Source: an uncultured Bacteroides sp. (GTDB taxonomy: Bacteria > Bacteroidota > Bacteroidia > Bacteroidales > Bacteroidaceae). From it: DNA of 34,176 nt. This document shows positions 1 through 9,205 of the stretch, one piece after another; positions within the stretch are counted from its first letter, which is position 1; the number at the start of each line of letters is the position of its first letter. The position numbers were made by a program, and so were the translations under genes. The notes under the pieces are model-generated. The model made no database searches. It was not told where the DNA came from and saw only the letters and a list, made by a program, of their open reading frames with translations. The stretch lies in NCBI GenBank assembly GCA_900766195.1, contig CAAFUN010000068.1:1-34176 (forward strand), in the 5' to 3' direction.

Positions 1-1
1 C

Positions 2-124
2 TCCAACGCAGCGGCAGAATCGTTCAATGCTAAAATCAAACAATTCAGAACTGCTTTGAGAGGGATAGTAGATGAAAAATTCTTCTTGTTCAGATTGGCT
101 AAGATATATGCTTACCCCCAATGA
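2..124 (+). CDS. ISL3-like transposase, C-terminal fragment (partial, runs off left edge)
   Basis: The open frame from base 2 encodes 40 residues and ends at TGA 122-124. It begins SNAAAESFNAKIKQFR and continues through a FFLFRLAKIYA stretch. This is the typical last helix region of DDE transposases of the ISL3 group, with the catalytic glutamate expected in the AAESFNAKIK segment. The rest of the gene lies outside the window, so it cannot be said whether the element is intact. The right end of the insertion sequence should fall between base 125 and the stop of the next gene at 179, but no terminal inverted repeat can be defined without the left end. The family assignment rests on only 40 residues. 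Confidence 0.6.
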   Translation, partial: SNAAAESFNAKIKQFRTALRGIVDEKFFLFRLAKIYAYPQ

Positions 125-178
125 TTATCGGCTGAGCCTTTTTTATACCTGTATTAACTTTCTTTGCTATCATACAAA

Positions 179-3100
179 TTATTGACGTTGCAAAGTAATC
201 CCCATCAACCCGATAATCACGTCATTGGAATAAGTTTCCAAAACCAAGTGAGAGAGTTTTTTCTTCGGATTGAGTGGTAGATCCAACAGCACAGCAGCTC
301 CTCCGTCAACCATACGGGAAACTCCCTGATAACCTAGTTCTTCACCAAAGTTATTACTAACTTCCCCCGTTTTCAGACGAAGTCGATATAGTGCTGGCAT
401 TTGTCGATTAAATGCCAGACTGTCTTCAAAGAATAATTGTTCTATTGGCGGCCAATTATCCGGATTGATTAACGGAAGTTTATCAAAGGTTCCATCCTGA
501 TAATAAACACGTATTACCCCATTCACCATATGACACTCCATATGGTTTGTACTGCCTGCCATTAGTAAATATACACGTGAAGCTTTCCCTTTAAGTGGGA
601 TACTGATGCTGTCTGGATAATTGTCCCAAAGGCTAGTAAAAGTAATGTTCCGCCCTTGAGCCGGAGTGCAGAACGGGACACCAAGCCTTGTATTCAAAAT
701 GCCATTGCGTACTGCCGCACGCAAGCCGGAATCATCTATGTTTGCAGTAGTCAACGGATGACACCACTCTCCTATGCCTTGCACCGGTATTTGAAGTGTG
801 GTATAAGGGGAACGTGGGGATAAATATTTGTTGCGGAAAATATCGGTCACAGATGCATTAAAGTATTCGTCTATTGCAACCGGTTCACATTTCTCCGACT
901 TCACACGAGCAAATGCAGCGTCCATGCACGTGCTGCCTTTTGCTTGTCTTATATTTTCTACAGGCTTCCACCATCTCATTTGTCCCTGCTCCATATATAC
1001 AAAGCGGGCAGGAGCATCAATGCCGACATAAGAAGATGGTGATGAGATCGAAACTGAATTCTGCTGCGCGGGATTAGCCACTGACAAGCAAAGCTTTTCT
1101 CCTCCCCATGCAATGCAAACAGCTATATCCGTTGCCGGGGCAGCTGGTAATATAATTGATAAAATCGGATGTCCTATTGAGTTCTCCACCAAAGTCCATT
1201 GAACTGGTTCACCGTTCACGGTGAGCCTTTCAACATGAGATGATTGTGCCGGAAATTGCAACTCCAGTGTGTGTACCGCCTGCAAATTATGTTTTATCAC
1301 ATAAACAGAAGAGTCAGCAATTTCATTATAATCAAAATCAATGTCGGGAGTATGCAACGAAGCATACTTCCATTCCGAAGGAAATCCGGGCTTTATAAGT
1401 AAACGTCCATTCATTGCATCAGGCAGTATGCCATACAAGCCTTGGATCAACACGCGTGAAGCTACACCGATAGGATCGCCAAAGTCACGGTAACATTCGC
1501 CACGGGCGGCATCATAGAAACTTATCTGACTAAAATTACCGGGACTTTCACCCAGATACATGCCATCCAATACCGAACTTTTCAGGAGTTTGAAACCAGC
1601 TTCTGCACGTCCGGCCTGAAAATAGGCAAGGGCAGTATGCATCACCTCGGCAAACGCCACATTATTAATACTCCACGTATACGGCAACCAGTTAGTGGTG
1701 GAGATTGTAGCATATCCTTCATCTTTCAGACCATCGGCCTGCACAGGAATGTGTGGTATATCTTCGTCCACATAACGCGTGGCCAGATAAGCCTGAAAAG
1801 GATCGGCAATATCACTATCCAACGCATGGTATATAGTCCACACACCGGCACTTTCATGCAGGCGCTTCTTCCCCATGAAATCCTGAAATTCAGCCCAGTG
1901 ACCTTTGTCCGGCATCCATAGGCGTTTATTCAAAGCACTCAATATTTTATCGGCTTCCTCCTTATAAGGGGTGGGATCCTGGCCTATCTTTTCGGCTATC
2001 ATGGCGGCCAACTTGTTGGCACGGTAATTATAAGCTGACGAATAAGTTACCGCTCCGCTATTATAGTAAAGTGCATCACTTGCCCAAATGCAAGCATAAG
2101 CATCATAGAGCCCGTCATTATCGGGATCGAAGTTACACTTTTCCCATGCCAGATGCAACTTGAGTACAGGCCACATCTTGCGCGCATAATCCAGATCGCC
2201 CGTCCAGTTGAAATGCCACAACAGTTCGTCTATGTAGCAGAGATTCATATCATAGTGATGCATCTGGTCGTTACGATAAGGATTGCGACAAATATAACCG
2301 TTGCTGTACATGGGAGTGCCCCATTTCTTTTCGGCACGTGCCAGAGCCAAAGTGGAATCTTGTGCCGGATGAGGAATGGTGTTGGGGACATTCGTCACCT
2401 GGCTGGCCGCATACGCGTCAAAGTGTGTACGCGCGCGATCATGCCACCCCAACACATCACCCGTATAGGCAGCACGCCAGCCATTGAGCGGCATACGCCA
2501 ACCAATGGCTCCATGTAGCCACACCTGACCGTCCCAAATTCCATCGGCAGCAACGGCAAGTGCCCCGCCAAGAGTATTGAAATAAGGATCGGGTGTTGTT
2601 ATTTTAATTTGTGAAGCAAGCAACTCGCGGGCATGTTCAGACTTGTCATACAGTGCTCTCCCCTCCGATGCAGAAGGAATTTCCAACGAATAGTTACGTA
2701 CTAAAACATAAAAATGCTTTTCTGCATACATTGAAGATCGCTCTTCGGAAAGAATATTTCTCTGCTTTGCCAACGGCTCACTTTGTAGAGTGTACGTATT
2801 TTTCTTCTCTATATTTTTACGTTGCACCAATATATTCTTCCCAAAGGTGAAGTCATAGATTTGCAAGTGTAATGGATGATCGGGAGCATCAAAACATCCG
2901 GGAGGATCAGCACCCATATCACCATTACGGCTAAGTTTACTTAAACGTATTTCCGAGAGCAAGCAACGCAAAGTAGTACCTGCAGGCATATTAACAGGTG
3001 TTATTTTCCATATTCCTGCATCTTCATCAGGCAAGGCAAGAGCTTCTATCTGCAATTCCGCGCCAATACCCCATGACGGATCTTTCACCCGATAAACACG

Positions 3101-3487
3101 CTTCCCTGCGATATAGCGCGCTTCGCACCAAGCAGTAGAGTCTAAAGCGATTGAGCTTCCATCTTTCGTATAAATTCTGAAACTGAGATTCCGGCTGTTT
3201 TGCTTATCATACACAGCAAAGACCGGACGATCGCTCGTCTCCACACGGAAAGGTGTATGACTGCCATAAAGAGCTCTCGTATACCGATTCTTCCCATTTA
3301 TGCACACAAAGTCGGCTCCATCCGGACAATATTGTAATGTGCGTTTACTCCCTCGCTTATGATCATTGTATGAAGTAGATTCTATATTATCTCCTGCTTT
3401 TTTAGCCTGTTTAGGCTGAGCAGCATATTGTCCAAAAGAGTTTACAGACAATAAAGAGATTATGCTGATAAGAAAGAGTCGCTTCAT
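179..3487 (-). CDS. Secreted DUF4450 / (alpha/alpha)6-barrel glycoside hydrolase-like protein
   Basis: This is a 1102-residue exported protein. The N-terminus (MKRLFLISIISLLSVNSFGQ) is a typical signal peptide. Residues about 50-290 look like a beta-rich N-terminal domain of the DUF4450 type. Residues about 300-720 are helical and rich in Trp, Tyr and acidic residues (GHDRAR, YDMNLCYIDELLWHFNW, DNDGLYDAYACIW), resembling the six-hairpin barrels of clan GH-L/GH-M enzymes such as GH78. The last 380 residues are again beta-rich. No catalytic residue can be assigned with certainty. It is the most promoter-distal gene of the rhamnose locus, 197 bases after the GH65-like gene on the same strand. 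I see no good promoter in front of it, so it may be co-transcribed. A role in cleaving rhamnose-containing glycans is inferred from context only. Confidence 0.7.
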   Translation of the reverse strand: MKRLFLISIISLLSVNSFGQYAAQPKQAKKAGDNIESTSYNDHKRGSKRTLQYCPDGADFVCINGKNRYTRALYGSHTPFRVETSDRPVFAVYDKQNSRNLSFRIYTKDGSSIALDSTAWCEARYIAGKRVYRVKDPSWGIGAELQIEALALPDEDAGIWKITPVNMPAGTTLRCLLSEIRLSKLSRNGDMGADPPGCFDAPDHPLHLQIYDFTFGKNILVQRKNIEKKNTYTLQSEPLAKQRNILSEERSSMYAEKHFYVLVRNYSLEIPSASEGRALYDKSEHARELLASQIKITTPDPYFNTLGGALAVAADGIWDGQVWLHGAIGWRMPLNGWRAAYTGDVLGWHDRARTHFDAYAASQVTNVPNTIPHPAQDSTLALARAEKKWGTPMYSNGYICRNPYRNDQMHHYDMNLCYIDELLWHFNWTGDLDYARKMWPVLKLHLAWEKCNFDPDNDGLYDAYACIWASDALYYNSGAVTYSSAYNYRANKLAAMIAEKIGQDPTPYKEEADKILSALNKRLWMPDKGHWAEFQDFMGKKRLHESAGVWTIYHALDSDIADPFQAYLATRYVDEDIPHIPVQADGLKDEGYATISTTNWLPYTWSINNVAFAEVMHTALAYFQAGRAEAGFKLLKSSVLDGMYLGESPGNFSQISFYDAARGECYRDFGDPIGVASRVLIQGLYGILPDAMNGRLLIKPGFPSEWKYASLHTPDIDFDYNEIADSSVYVIKHNLQAVHTLELQFPAQSSHVERLTVNGEPVQWTLVENSIGHPILSIILPAAPATDIAVCIAWGGEKLCLSVANPAQQNSVSISSPSSYVGIDAPARFVYMEQGQMRWWKPVENIRQAKGSTCMDAAFARVKSEKCEPVAIDEYFNASVTDIFRNKYLSPRSPYTTLQIPVQGIGEWCHPLTTANIDDSGLRAAVRNGILNTRLGVPFCTPAQGRNITFTSLWDNYPDSISIPLKGKASRVYLLMAGSTNHMECHMVNGVIRVYYQDGTFDKLPLINPDNWPPIEQLFFEDSLAFNRQMPALYRLRLKTGEVSNNFGEELGYQGVSRMVDGGAAVLLDLPLNPKKKLSHLVLETYSNDVIIGLMGITLQRQ

Positions 3488-3684
3488 TTTTCTTTTTGAA
3501 TTTATAGCATTTATATTGATTTATTCTTGCATCTGCCCCTGATTAGACCAATCGGCAGTGAGAAAGATGGTACCAAAAACTCCTACCCGCATTACCTTCG
3601 CACTCTGTACCTTATTCACGCTAAAACTGATTAGAAAATCGCATTATAGGATTCCTAATACATTCCCATATAAAAAGAGATTTG
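3488..3684. other. Intergenic spacer with an 11-base palindrome
   Basis: This 197-base gap separates the GH65-like gene from the DUF4450 gene. It holds the short palindrome TAGGATTCCTA at 3647-3657. No clear terminator or TAnnTTTG promoter box was seen on the minus strand. Confidence 0.35.
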
Positions 3685-5832
3685 TTATGGCATAGGATTT
3701 AGTCCTTCCCAACGAACATCCCATTTTCCATCTTTTGGAAAACCGGGATTTTCCATTGTACAACCATCCCATCCGGCACACATCATAGCCACTGCTGTCA
3801 GCAGCCCACCATTGCCGGGGAGGTAAATACGCAGACGATCATCTTGATAATTATGTCCACTGATTAGGTAGGTATTAGTCCTTTTATTCATTAACAAAGC
3901 ACCGACAGCCTTTTCCGGTTCACCCAAACGGGCAGCGTTCATTGCCGTCATCGGATAATCCCATCCCCAAGTCTGATCCCAGTTCCAATTATCCCAAATC
4001 CAATGAAGTGTATTCTTCATATAATCGAGGCGTACTTGACTGGATAAAGGAAGGATACCAACAGCTCCTAGCACAGCCATGTGATCGGAAGTAAAACGAA
4101 TGTCCCTATAAGTATCCAACGCCGTTTCGGCAGCAAGGTAAAGACAATCGTCATTGTATGCCAGCGGTGAAAGTTTGGCTATCATTTCATCCCATGCCTT
4201 ATTCCGCTGTTGTCCTGAACGCTCACGCCACTTCTGTGCCACTTCCATAGCAAAGTGCCAATAGGAAAGTTCAAAAGGAGGATTTACAGTCTCCGCTGCA
4301 CGAAGAGTTTCTTGTGCAGGAATGGCACCTTTCAGTACGTATCGGTCTTTTGCTTTGTCATAAGTAGCAAAAGAGTACATGAACTCAGCTGTTTCCTGTA
4401 TCAGGTGATTGTATTTTTTTATCACGGCATTCGAAGGATTTGCCCTGTAGATCAGTTCTGCAAGATAAATGAGGTGCGGCTGTTGCCAAATTAAGAAACT
4501 ACCTACTTTGGAAGGAGCTTCCATCCCACTCGGATCCGTCATCTTCATCCAACGTATCCCATCAAAGCCCTGACGTTTGGCAATACTGCGAGCAATCGGT
4601 TCTACACTCTCATACCAACCTAATGTATGGTCAAGCAAATCTTTGTGTCCCCAAAGCGGTTGCCATGCCTGATGCCACCAAATCATTTCTAAATGGAATT
4701 TACCAAACCAAGAGTTATACGTCAAACCTGTCTCCTGTGGGGGTGTTGCACCTGCACACTGAATAGTCAAAAGATACTGGCTCTGCACCACCCGACGCTC
4801 CAATTCACCAGCGCGAGGGTCTGTACAATGAGAAAAGTCAACAGCAGCTCCCTGTTTCCAAAAATTAATCCAATAGTTGGCTGCAGCTGTAGCAGTCTGC
4901 GTAAATGAAGGTAAAGACTGTGTCGGGAATTTAATCTCCTTTCCTTGTACCGACAACAATGGATTGTATATAGTATACCGACAACTAAAAGATAGTTTAT
5001 CCGTTTGTGGTGTCAAAACAAAATAATTTTTAGACTTTTCTTTCAGTACAGCCTTGCCCTCCCAACGGACAGTAACATAATAAACAGTTGAATCCAGTGT
5101 TCGCTTTAATACCACTCCCGATGTGCTATGGGCAATAATCTCGGTAGAATGCATGTCATCAGCATTCCAGTTACAAGCATCGTCACTATGTCCACCTGTA
5201 GGATAAGGAAAACGAAACTTAATACCGGTACGAGCTTTTGATGTGATATTTGCAGATATCATATCCATTTGCGGGTGACAAACAGTAGCTACATCAAACT
5301 GATATCCTCTCCACGAGAAATGACTGTTAACAACACCCTTCCAAAGATTCAATGTCTGGTCAACGTTTTTGATATCCAAAAGTTTTGCCTCATCACCAAG
5401 TTCCAGACCTATAATGCCAAGATGCAAACGATGAGGGTTGGTACGAAGCCAATTTGCCGCATCATTTTGTCTGCCCGGTTCATTAAACTGTACCGAATAG
5501 AGCTCCTTATGTCCATGTCCAAAATCATATTCTTTCAGTGCATCCTCCGGAACAAAATGCTCAAGGTTTGGAGAGCTATGCCACCCCCATTGTGCTTGTG
5601 TCCCCAAAGGTACACCATTCTTATATTCGGTAGAGAATGTCTGCAATCCGGTAATATCCACTGTATAAGCAAACTCTCCATTACCCACCGAGAGAGAAGC
5701 CAACGGATCGAAAGCCTTCACATGAGGATTGTGCCGGTTCACCAAAGCCTCCCGATCTATCGGAGCTTGTTTTCCTGCACCATATACTGTTAAAACGGCA
5801 AGAGAAAGGAGAGATATCAAAATTCTTTTCAT
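3685..5832 (-). CDS. Secreted GH65-like (alpha/alpha)6-barrel glycosidase
   Basis: A 715-residue protein with a signal peptide (MKRILISLLSLAVLTVYGAG). The segment SLSVGNGEFAYTVDITGLQT at about 47-65 is the N-terminal hallmark of Bacteroidetes proteins labelled GH65-like. A beta-sandwich domain (to about 330) is followed by a helical barrel (about 340-690) rich in Trp and His (WWHQAWQPLWGHKD). The motif PAQET at 505-509 sits where GH65-type enzymes carry their catalytic glutamate, so E508 is a candidate, not proven. GH65 proper contains phosphorylases and hydrolases of alpha-glucosides. This branch is divergent and its substrate is unknown. The gene lies downstream of the AraC regulator on the same strand and has its own TATCTTTG box at 5872-5879. 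Confidence 0.65.
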   Translation of the reverse strand: MKRILISLLSLAVLTVYGAGKQAPIDREALVNRHNPHVKAFDPLASLSVGNGEFAYTVDITGLQTFSTEYKNGVPLGTQAQWGWHSSPNLEHFVPEDALKEYDFGHGHKELYSVQFNEPGRQNDAANWLRTNPHRLHLGIIGLELGDEAKLLDIKNVDQTLNLWKGVVNSHFSWRGYQFDVATVCHPQMDMISANITSKARTGIKFRFPYPTGGHSDDACNWNADDMHSTEIIAHSTSGVVLKRTLDSTVYYVTVRWEGKAVLKEKSKNYFVLTPQTDKLSFSCRYTIYNPLLSVQGKEIKFPTQSLPSFTQTATAAANYWINFWKQGAAVDFSHCTDPRAGELERRVVQSQYLLTIQCAGATPPQETGLTYNSWFGKFHLEMIWWHQAWQPLWGHKDLLDHTLGWYESVEPIARSIAKRQGFDGIRWMKMTDPSGMEAPSKVGSFLIWQQPHLIYLAELIYRANPSNAVIKKYNHLIQETAEFMYSFATYDKAKDRYVLKGAIPAQETLRAAETVNPPFELSYWHFAMEVAQKWRERSGQQRNKAWDEMIAKLSPLAYNDDCLYLAAETALDTYRDIRFTSDHMAVLGAVGILPLSSQVRLDYMKNTLHWIWDNWNWDQTWGWDYPMTAMNAARLGEPEKAVGALLMNKRTNTYLISGHNYQDDRLRIYLPGNGGLLTAVAMMCAGWDGCTMENPGFPKDGKWDVRWEGLNPMP

Positions 5833-5871
5833 GGTTAAAATATAGATATTATTAGATTATTACAGATTTTA

Positions 5872-5879
5872 CAAAGATA
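5872..5879 (-). promoter_or_regulatory. -7 box (TATCTTTG) of the GH65-like gene
   Basis: On the minus strand TATCTTTG matches the Bacteroides -7 consensus TAnnTTTG and lies about 40 bases before the ATG at 5832. No -33 TTTG is found at the normal 19-21 base spacing, which would fit activator-dependent transcription, perhaps by the neighbouring AraC protein. Confidence 0.4.
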
Positions 5880-6076
5880 AAATTTATCCGACGGGCATCA
5901 CCTATTAATAATGGCATAAAACCTTAACAATTTGTCCCTCAACAACGCTTCTTTCGTAAAAAGAATATTCAGAAAACATCTGTATTTATGTTTTTATTGA
6001 GCTCTAAAATCAAACAGAAGCACTCTATGAATAAAGCTTTCCTTTAAAACAGAGATTGAACGATATAGAAAAAGTA

Positions 6077-6991
6077 TTATTCCATAATATCCGTTTCCCT
6101 CCCAAACGAACGGTATTCAAGTGGAGTAAAGCCTGTACGCTTCTTAAATAAGGAGAAAAAATGTTCGGTGGACTTGTAGCTGAGAGTATAAGAAATCTCT
6201 TTGACCGAAAGGGAAGTGCCAACTAGAAGTTGTTTGGCCTTCCGAAGTTTCAATTCCTGAAAGTATTTGGCAGGCGCATATCCGGTATAATCCTTAAAAA
6301 CCTTACGAAACCAAGAATAGCTAATATTTAGCTTCATTGCCAACTCTTCCGGCTCTATATCCTTAAAGACATTCTCATTCATAATGATCTTTGCCTGCTC
6401 AATTTTTTGATCTACTCCTCCTATTTCAAATATCTTATTTTTAGAAATAGAAAGAATCATACCAAGCATGTGCAGCACAATTCCGGCAAGGTATTGCTGA
6501 GAAGATATTTTATCCGCTTCTGCAATTTCGAGTGCGCGAGAGTAAAGGGAAACCAATTCTTCATTCAAACCCACTTCCATTATCTGATTCTCCCGGGAAA
6601 GGAAACCTCCTTTCATCATGTTATCAACAACAGAACCTTCAAAACCAATATAATATTCATTCCAGCCGGTTTGCAGATAAGGATGGTAAGTATGCCACTG
6701 CCCTGGAAAGAGTATCATTAACCGTCCTCTGCAAACCTGCTTTTCCGGAGTTGTTTCAGATGAAAAAAGCCCTCTACCCTTTGTAATATAAACTAGTTGA
6801 TATTCTCTCAATACACGCCCCTTCTGTGTATTGAAATAATAACCGGAAGGATGGTTTTTTAACGGGTAAGGAGTATCAGGCTGAATAGACTGAAACCCAA
6901 CGGTATTTACCCATAGTCCGAAACGCTGGTCCATATCATTCACTATCAGATATTTGAACTCGACGCCCGAATCGTTATAATCCTTAGTCAT
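6077..6991 (-). CDS. rhaR: AraC-family transcriptional activator, probable rhamnose regulator
   Basis: A 304-residue regulator. The N-terminal 150 residues look like an AraC-type cupin sensor domain (GRLMILFPGQWHTYHP). The C-terminal 100 residues carry the two-helix-turn-helix DNA-binding domain: first HTH at MKLNISYSWFRKVFKDYTG, second at VKEISYTLSYKSTEHFFSLF, followed by KKRTGFTPLEYR, the standard AraC C-terminal signature. The gene lies just downstream of rhaD. In B. thetaiotaomicron the AraC-type activator RhaR sits next to the rhamnose operon and responds to rhamnose. Assigning the same role here rests on position and family. It is probably expressed from its own promoter (TATTTTTG at 7020-7027), because a strong terminator separates it from rhaD. 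Confidence 0.85.
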   Translation of the reverse strand: MTKDYNDSGVEFKYLIVNDMDQRFGLWVNTVGFQSIQPDTPYPLKNHPSGYYFNTQKGRVLREYQLVYITKGRGLFSSETTPEKQVCRGRLMILFPGQWHTYHPYLQTGWNEYYIGFEGSVVDNMMKGGFLSRENQIMEVGLNEELVSLYSRALEIAEADKISSQQYLAGIVLHMLGMILSISKNKIFEIGGVDQKIEQAKIIMNENVFKDIEPEELAMKLNISYSWFRKVFKDYTGYAPAKYFQELKLRKAKQLLVGTSLSVKEISYTLSYKSTEHFFSLFKKRTGFTPLEYRSFGRETDIME

Positions 6992-7019
6992 AAAAACGTA
7001 ACTGGTTGATTGATTTAGG

Positions 7020-7027
7020 CAAAAATA
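7020..7027 (-). promoter_or_regulatory. -7 box (TATTTTTG) of the AraC regulator gene, with upstream palindrome
   Basis: TATTTTTG on the minus strand fits the TAnnTTTG consensus and lies 29 bases upstream of the ATG at 6991. About 25 bases further upstream is the perfect 11-base palindrome AGGAGTCTCCT (7053-7063), a possible operator. No consensus -33 box was found. Confidence 0.4.
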
Positions 7028-7154
7028 AACATTATCTATAAATTAGTATCACAGGAGTCTCCTATAAAACGTTAATATCGTATTATAATAAGGTATAAAT
7101 AAGTATCTGTCTCGCCTCATAAAAACTAAAGATTCTATTTACTAAAAAGTCTCT

Positions 7155-7204
7155 CAAATAAAAATCACCCTCATTACCATTCTATTTTAGTAATAAGAGT
7201 GATT
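7155..7204 (-). terminator. Rho-independent terminator of the rha operon
   Basis: The arms at 7163-7177 and 7190-7204 pair over 15 positions in the minus-strand transcript, with two G-U wobbles and no mismatch, around a 12-base loop. The stem is followed by a U-rich tract (TTTTTATTT). It lies 27 bases beyond the rhaD stop and would separate the rha operon from the AraC gene. Confidence 0.8.
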
Positions 7205-7231
7205 ATTTTAAAAATTAGAGAGAGCATTCTC

Positions 7232-8041
7232 TTATTTAGGCAAGTGAAAGGCTTTTGTCATTTCCTGCATTTGCTCCTGAGTCATGCCATCTGGTTCAAA
7301 GCCCATATTTCTTGCAGCTATGTAAATCTGGGCAGATTTATTCAAGACATCAACCTGATCAAAAGCCTGCATAATATCACAATCTACAGCAAATACACCG
7401 TGTTTCTCCCACATCACCACATCATAATCTGCCAATTCTTGTATGGTGGCCTCAGCCATCTCTACTGAGCTGGGTAACTTATAAGGAACAATACCTAATC
7501 CACGCGGACAAAAGGCCTTTGTTTCGGGTATCATGCTCCACAATAAATTGGTTGCAACATCTTTTTCCAGATATTTCTTACTATGAGTAAGCGCTATCAA
7601 TTCAATGGGATGCGTATGTAAAGAAGCTTTATATGGAGAGCCATTGGCTATGAGGTAATTATGCACACTCAAATGAGATGGAAGCTCGGAAGTAGGACGT
7701 ACCGGAGCATCAGCAATAATGACATAACTGGCACAATCATCCAGAATACGGATAACGGATCCGTTTGCCATAGGCCAACGAGCTAAATCACGCATACGCA
7801 TATTCGTGCCTTTACAATAGAAATAGCAACCTTTCAAATAAGGAAGAGTTGTTCCGATTGCATGCACTTCACTAATAGCCGGCATGCTACGTATTTCGTC
7901 ATCCACTAAATCAGTAATATTAACTGTAATATTACCACCATTACGCTCTGCCCAACCTTTTTGCCATAAATATCCGGCTACTTCAGCAACTCTATTCACC
8001 TCAACGGCTAAAGCCGGATGATTATTCAATATTGATTCCAT
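7232..8041 (-). CDS. rhaD: Rhamnulose-1-phosphate aldolase
   Basis: A class II, zinc-dependent aldolase that splits L-rhamnulose-1-phosphate into dihydroxyacetone phosphate and L-lactaldehyde in the cytoplasm. The 269-residue product starting MESILNNHPALAVEVN matches the length of E. coli RhaD (274). Family motifs include KGWAERNGGNITVN, the metal-binding SLHTHPIELIALTH with its HxH pair, and the later MWEKHGVFAVD histidine. The start at 8041 was chosen over an in-frame ATG at 8179 because the longer form would overlap rhaT and its extra 46 residues look non-coding. The gene is 29 bases downstream of rhaT and is the last of the operon, followed by a strong terminator. Confidence 0.95.
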   Translation of the reverse strand: MESILNNHPALAVEVNRVAEVAGYLWQKGWAERNGGNITVNITDLVDDEIRSMPAISEVHAIGTTLPYLKGCYFYCKGTNMRMRDLARWPMANGSVIRILDDCASYVIIADAPVRPTSELPSHLSVHNYLIANGSPYKASLHTHPIELIALTHSKKYLEKDVATNLLWSMIPETKAFCPRGLGIVPYKLPSSVEMAEATIQELADYDVVMWEKHGVFAVDCDIMQAFDQVDVLNKSAQIYIAARNMGFEPDGMTQEQMQEMTKAFHLPK

Positions 8042-8070
8042 ATATTTTAATTTATTATTAAAGAGAAAGC

Positions 8071-9093
8071 CTACATAGCTACAAGAATGATTGACGAAAT
8101 CAGTACAATCAAGCCAAGAATAAGAATAGCAATTGTGCGACTGCTTACGCCTTTCCATTCTTTCAACAGAATGCCCCACACATTACTGAAAGTGACATTC
8201 AAAGACATCAAAATACTCCATGAAAAGGCGAGCAGTACAGGACTTTCAACAAGGAAACTTTTCCCCATCTCCAAACCAAAAAATTGTGAATACCACAATC
8301 CTCCGGCAAGTGCACAAAGAAGCAGATTATTGATAAGTACATTCTTTTTAACCGAAAAATAGTCTTTCCCGGTTTTGTTCTTAATATTCTGCTGAATGCA
8401 ATAGACTGCATTTGTGAAGAAGCCTCCAAGTGTGACTAGAAAAATCACAGGCAATCCGGCATAAAGCGACTCAACACCCCCTGCTAACGCAGCTTCTTTT
8501 ATAGGAGTTCCCGCATCAAGCCCAAGAGCAAAACAGGCACTCATTACGCCAGCCAATAAAGCCACCAATAAACCTTTTGTCAATGCAAAATCTTTAACTG
8601 CCGCTTTCTTTTCTTCGTCGGTCATATTTCTGGAACGCAAGCTACCTGCATAACCGATAATTGCAATGCCAGCTAATGTAACACATACTCCAATCAGTAA
8701 CATCAGACCATCACCATGCAGTAAATCTTTTCCTGCAAACAAAGCAGGGAAAAGCGTCCCAAATGCTGCACATGTGCCTAGTGCAATACTTTGCCCAAGA
8801 GCAACACCCAAATAACGCATGCTCAGGCCGAATGTCAATCCGCCAATACCCCATAACACACCATAAAGCATAGCTTTTAACGCTCCGCCAGAGTTCCATA
8901 AATCGAGTAGACTTCCTCCATGAGGAATGGCAAGCAAAGCCCCCAACAAAGGGAACACCAACCAGGCAAAAACGCCTTGAACCAACCAAAAGTTTTCCCA
9001 AGACCAATTCTTCACCTTATTTATAGGTACATATGAACTGCTTTGGCCAAAGCTTCCAACGGCTATAATTAAAAGTCCTATCAGTGTATTCAC
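8071..9093 (-). CDS. rhaT: L-rhamnose/proton symporter RhaT
   Basis: A 340-residue inner-membrane sugar transporter with about ten hydrophobic segments spread over its whole length. The N-terminal SSSYVPINKVKNWSWENFW segment closely resembles the KKVKKWSWE region of enterobacterial RhaT. The GGLTFGLSMRYLGVALGQSI and GILLKEWKGVSSRT segments are also characteristic. It imports L-rhamnose from the periplasm, where the secreted rhamnosidases of this locus would release it. It lies between rhaA and rhaD on the same strand, corresponding to rhaP in the B. thetaiotaomicron rhaKIPAO operon. Confidence 0.93.
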   Translation of the reverse strand: MNTLIGLLIIAVGSFGQSSSYVPINKVKNWSWENFWLVQGVFAWLVFPLLGALLAIPHGGSLLDLWNSGGALKAMLYGVLWGIGGLTFGLSMRYLGVALGQSIALGTCAAFGTLFPALFAGKDLLHGDGLMLLIGVCVTLAGIAIIGYAGSLRSRNMTDEEKKAAVKDFALTKGLLVALLAGVMSACFALGLDAGTPIKEAALAGGVESLYAGLPVIFLVTLGGFFTNAVYCIQQNIKNKTGKDYFSVKKNVLINNLLLCALAGGLWYSQFFGLEMGKSFLVESPVLLAFSWSILMSLNVTFSNVWGILLKEWKGVSSRTIAILILGLIVLISSIILVAM

Positions 9094-9205
9094 ATTAAAT
9101 AGTGTTTAGTGGTTTGCGTAATAACGGTCAGTGATTTTACGTATATCGATAGATAAACAGCACCTAATAAAAAGAACTGTTGTACAACCACCAACCCGTC
9201 AATTA

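Noticed and set aside
5973..5994. AAAACAT-N8-ATGTTTT inverted repeat as terminator of the AraC gene
   Set aside because: The stem is only 7 bases and almost all A-T, in an AT-rich spacer, and is too weak to call.
8042..8179. In-frame upstream extension of rhaD by 46 codons
   Set aside because: It overlaps the rhaT coding sequence and encodes no conserved residues. ATG 8041 gives the family length.
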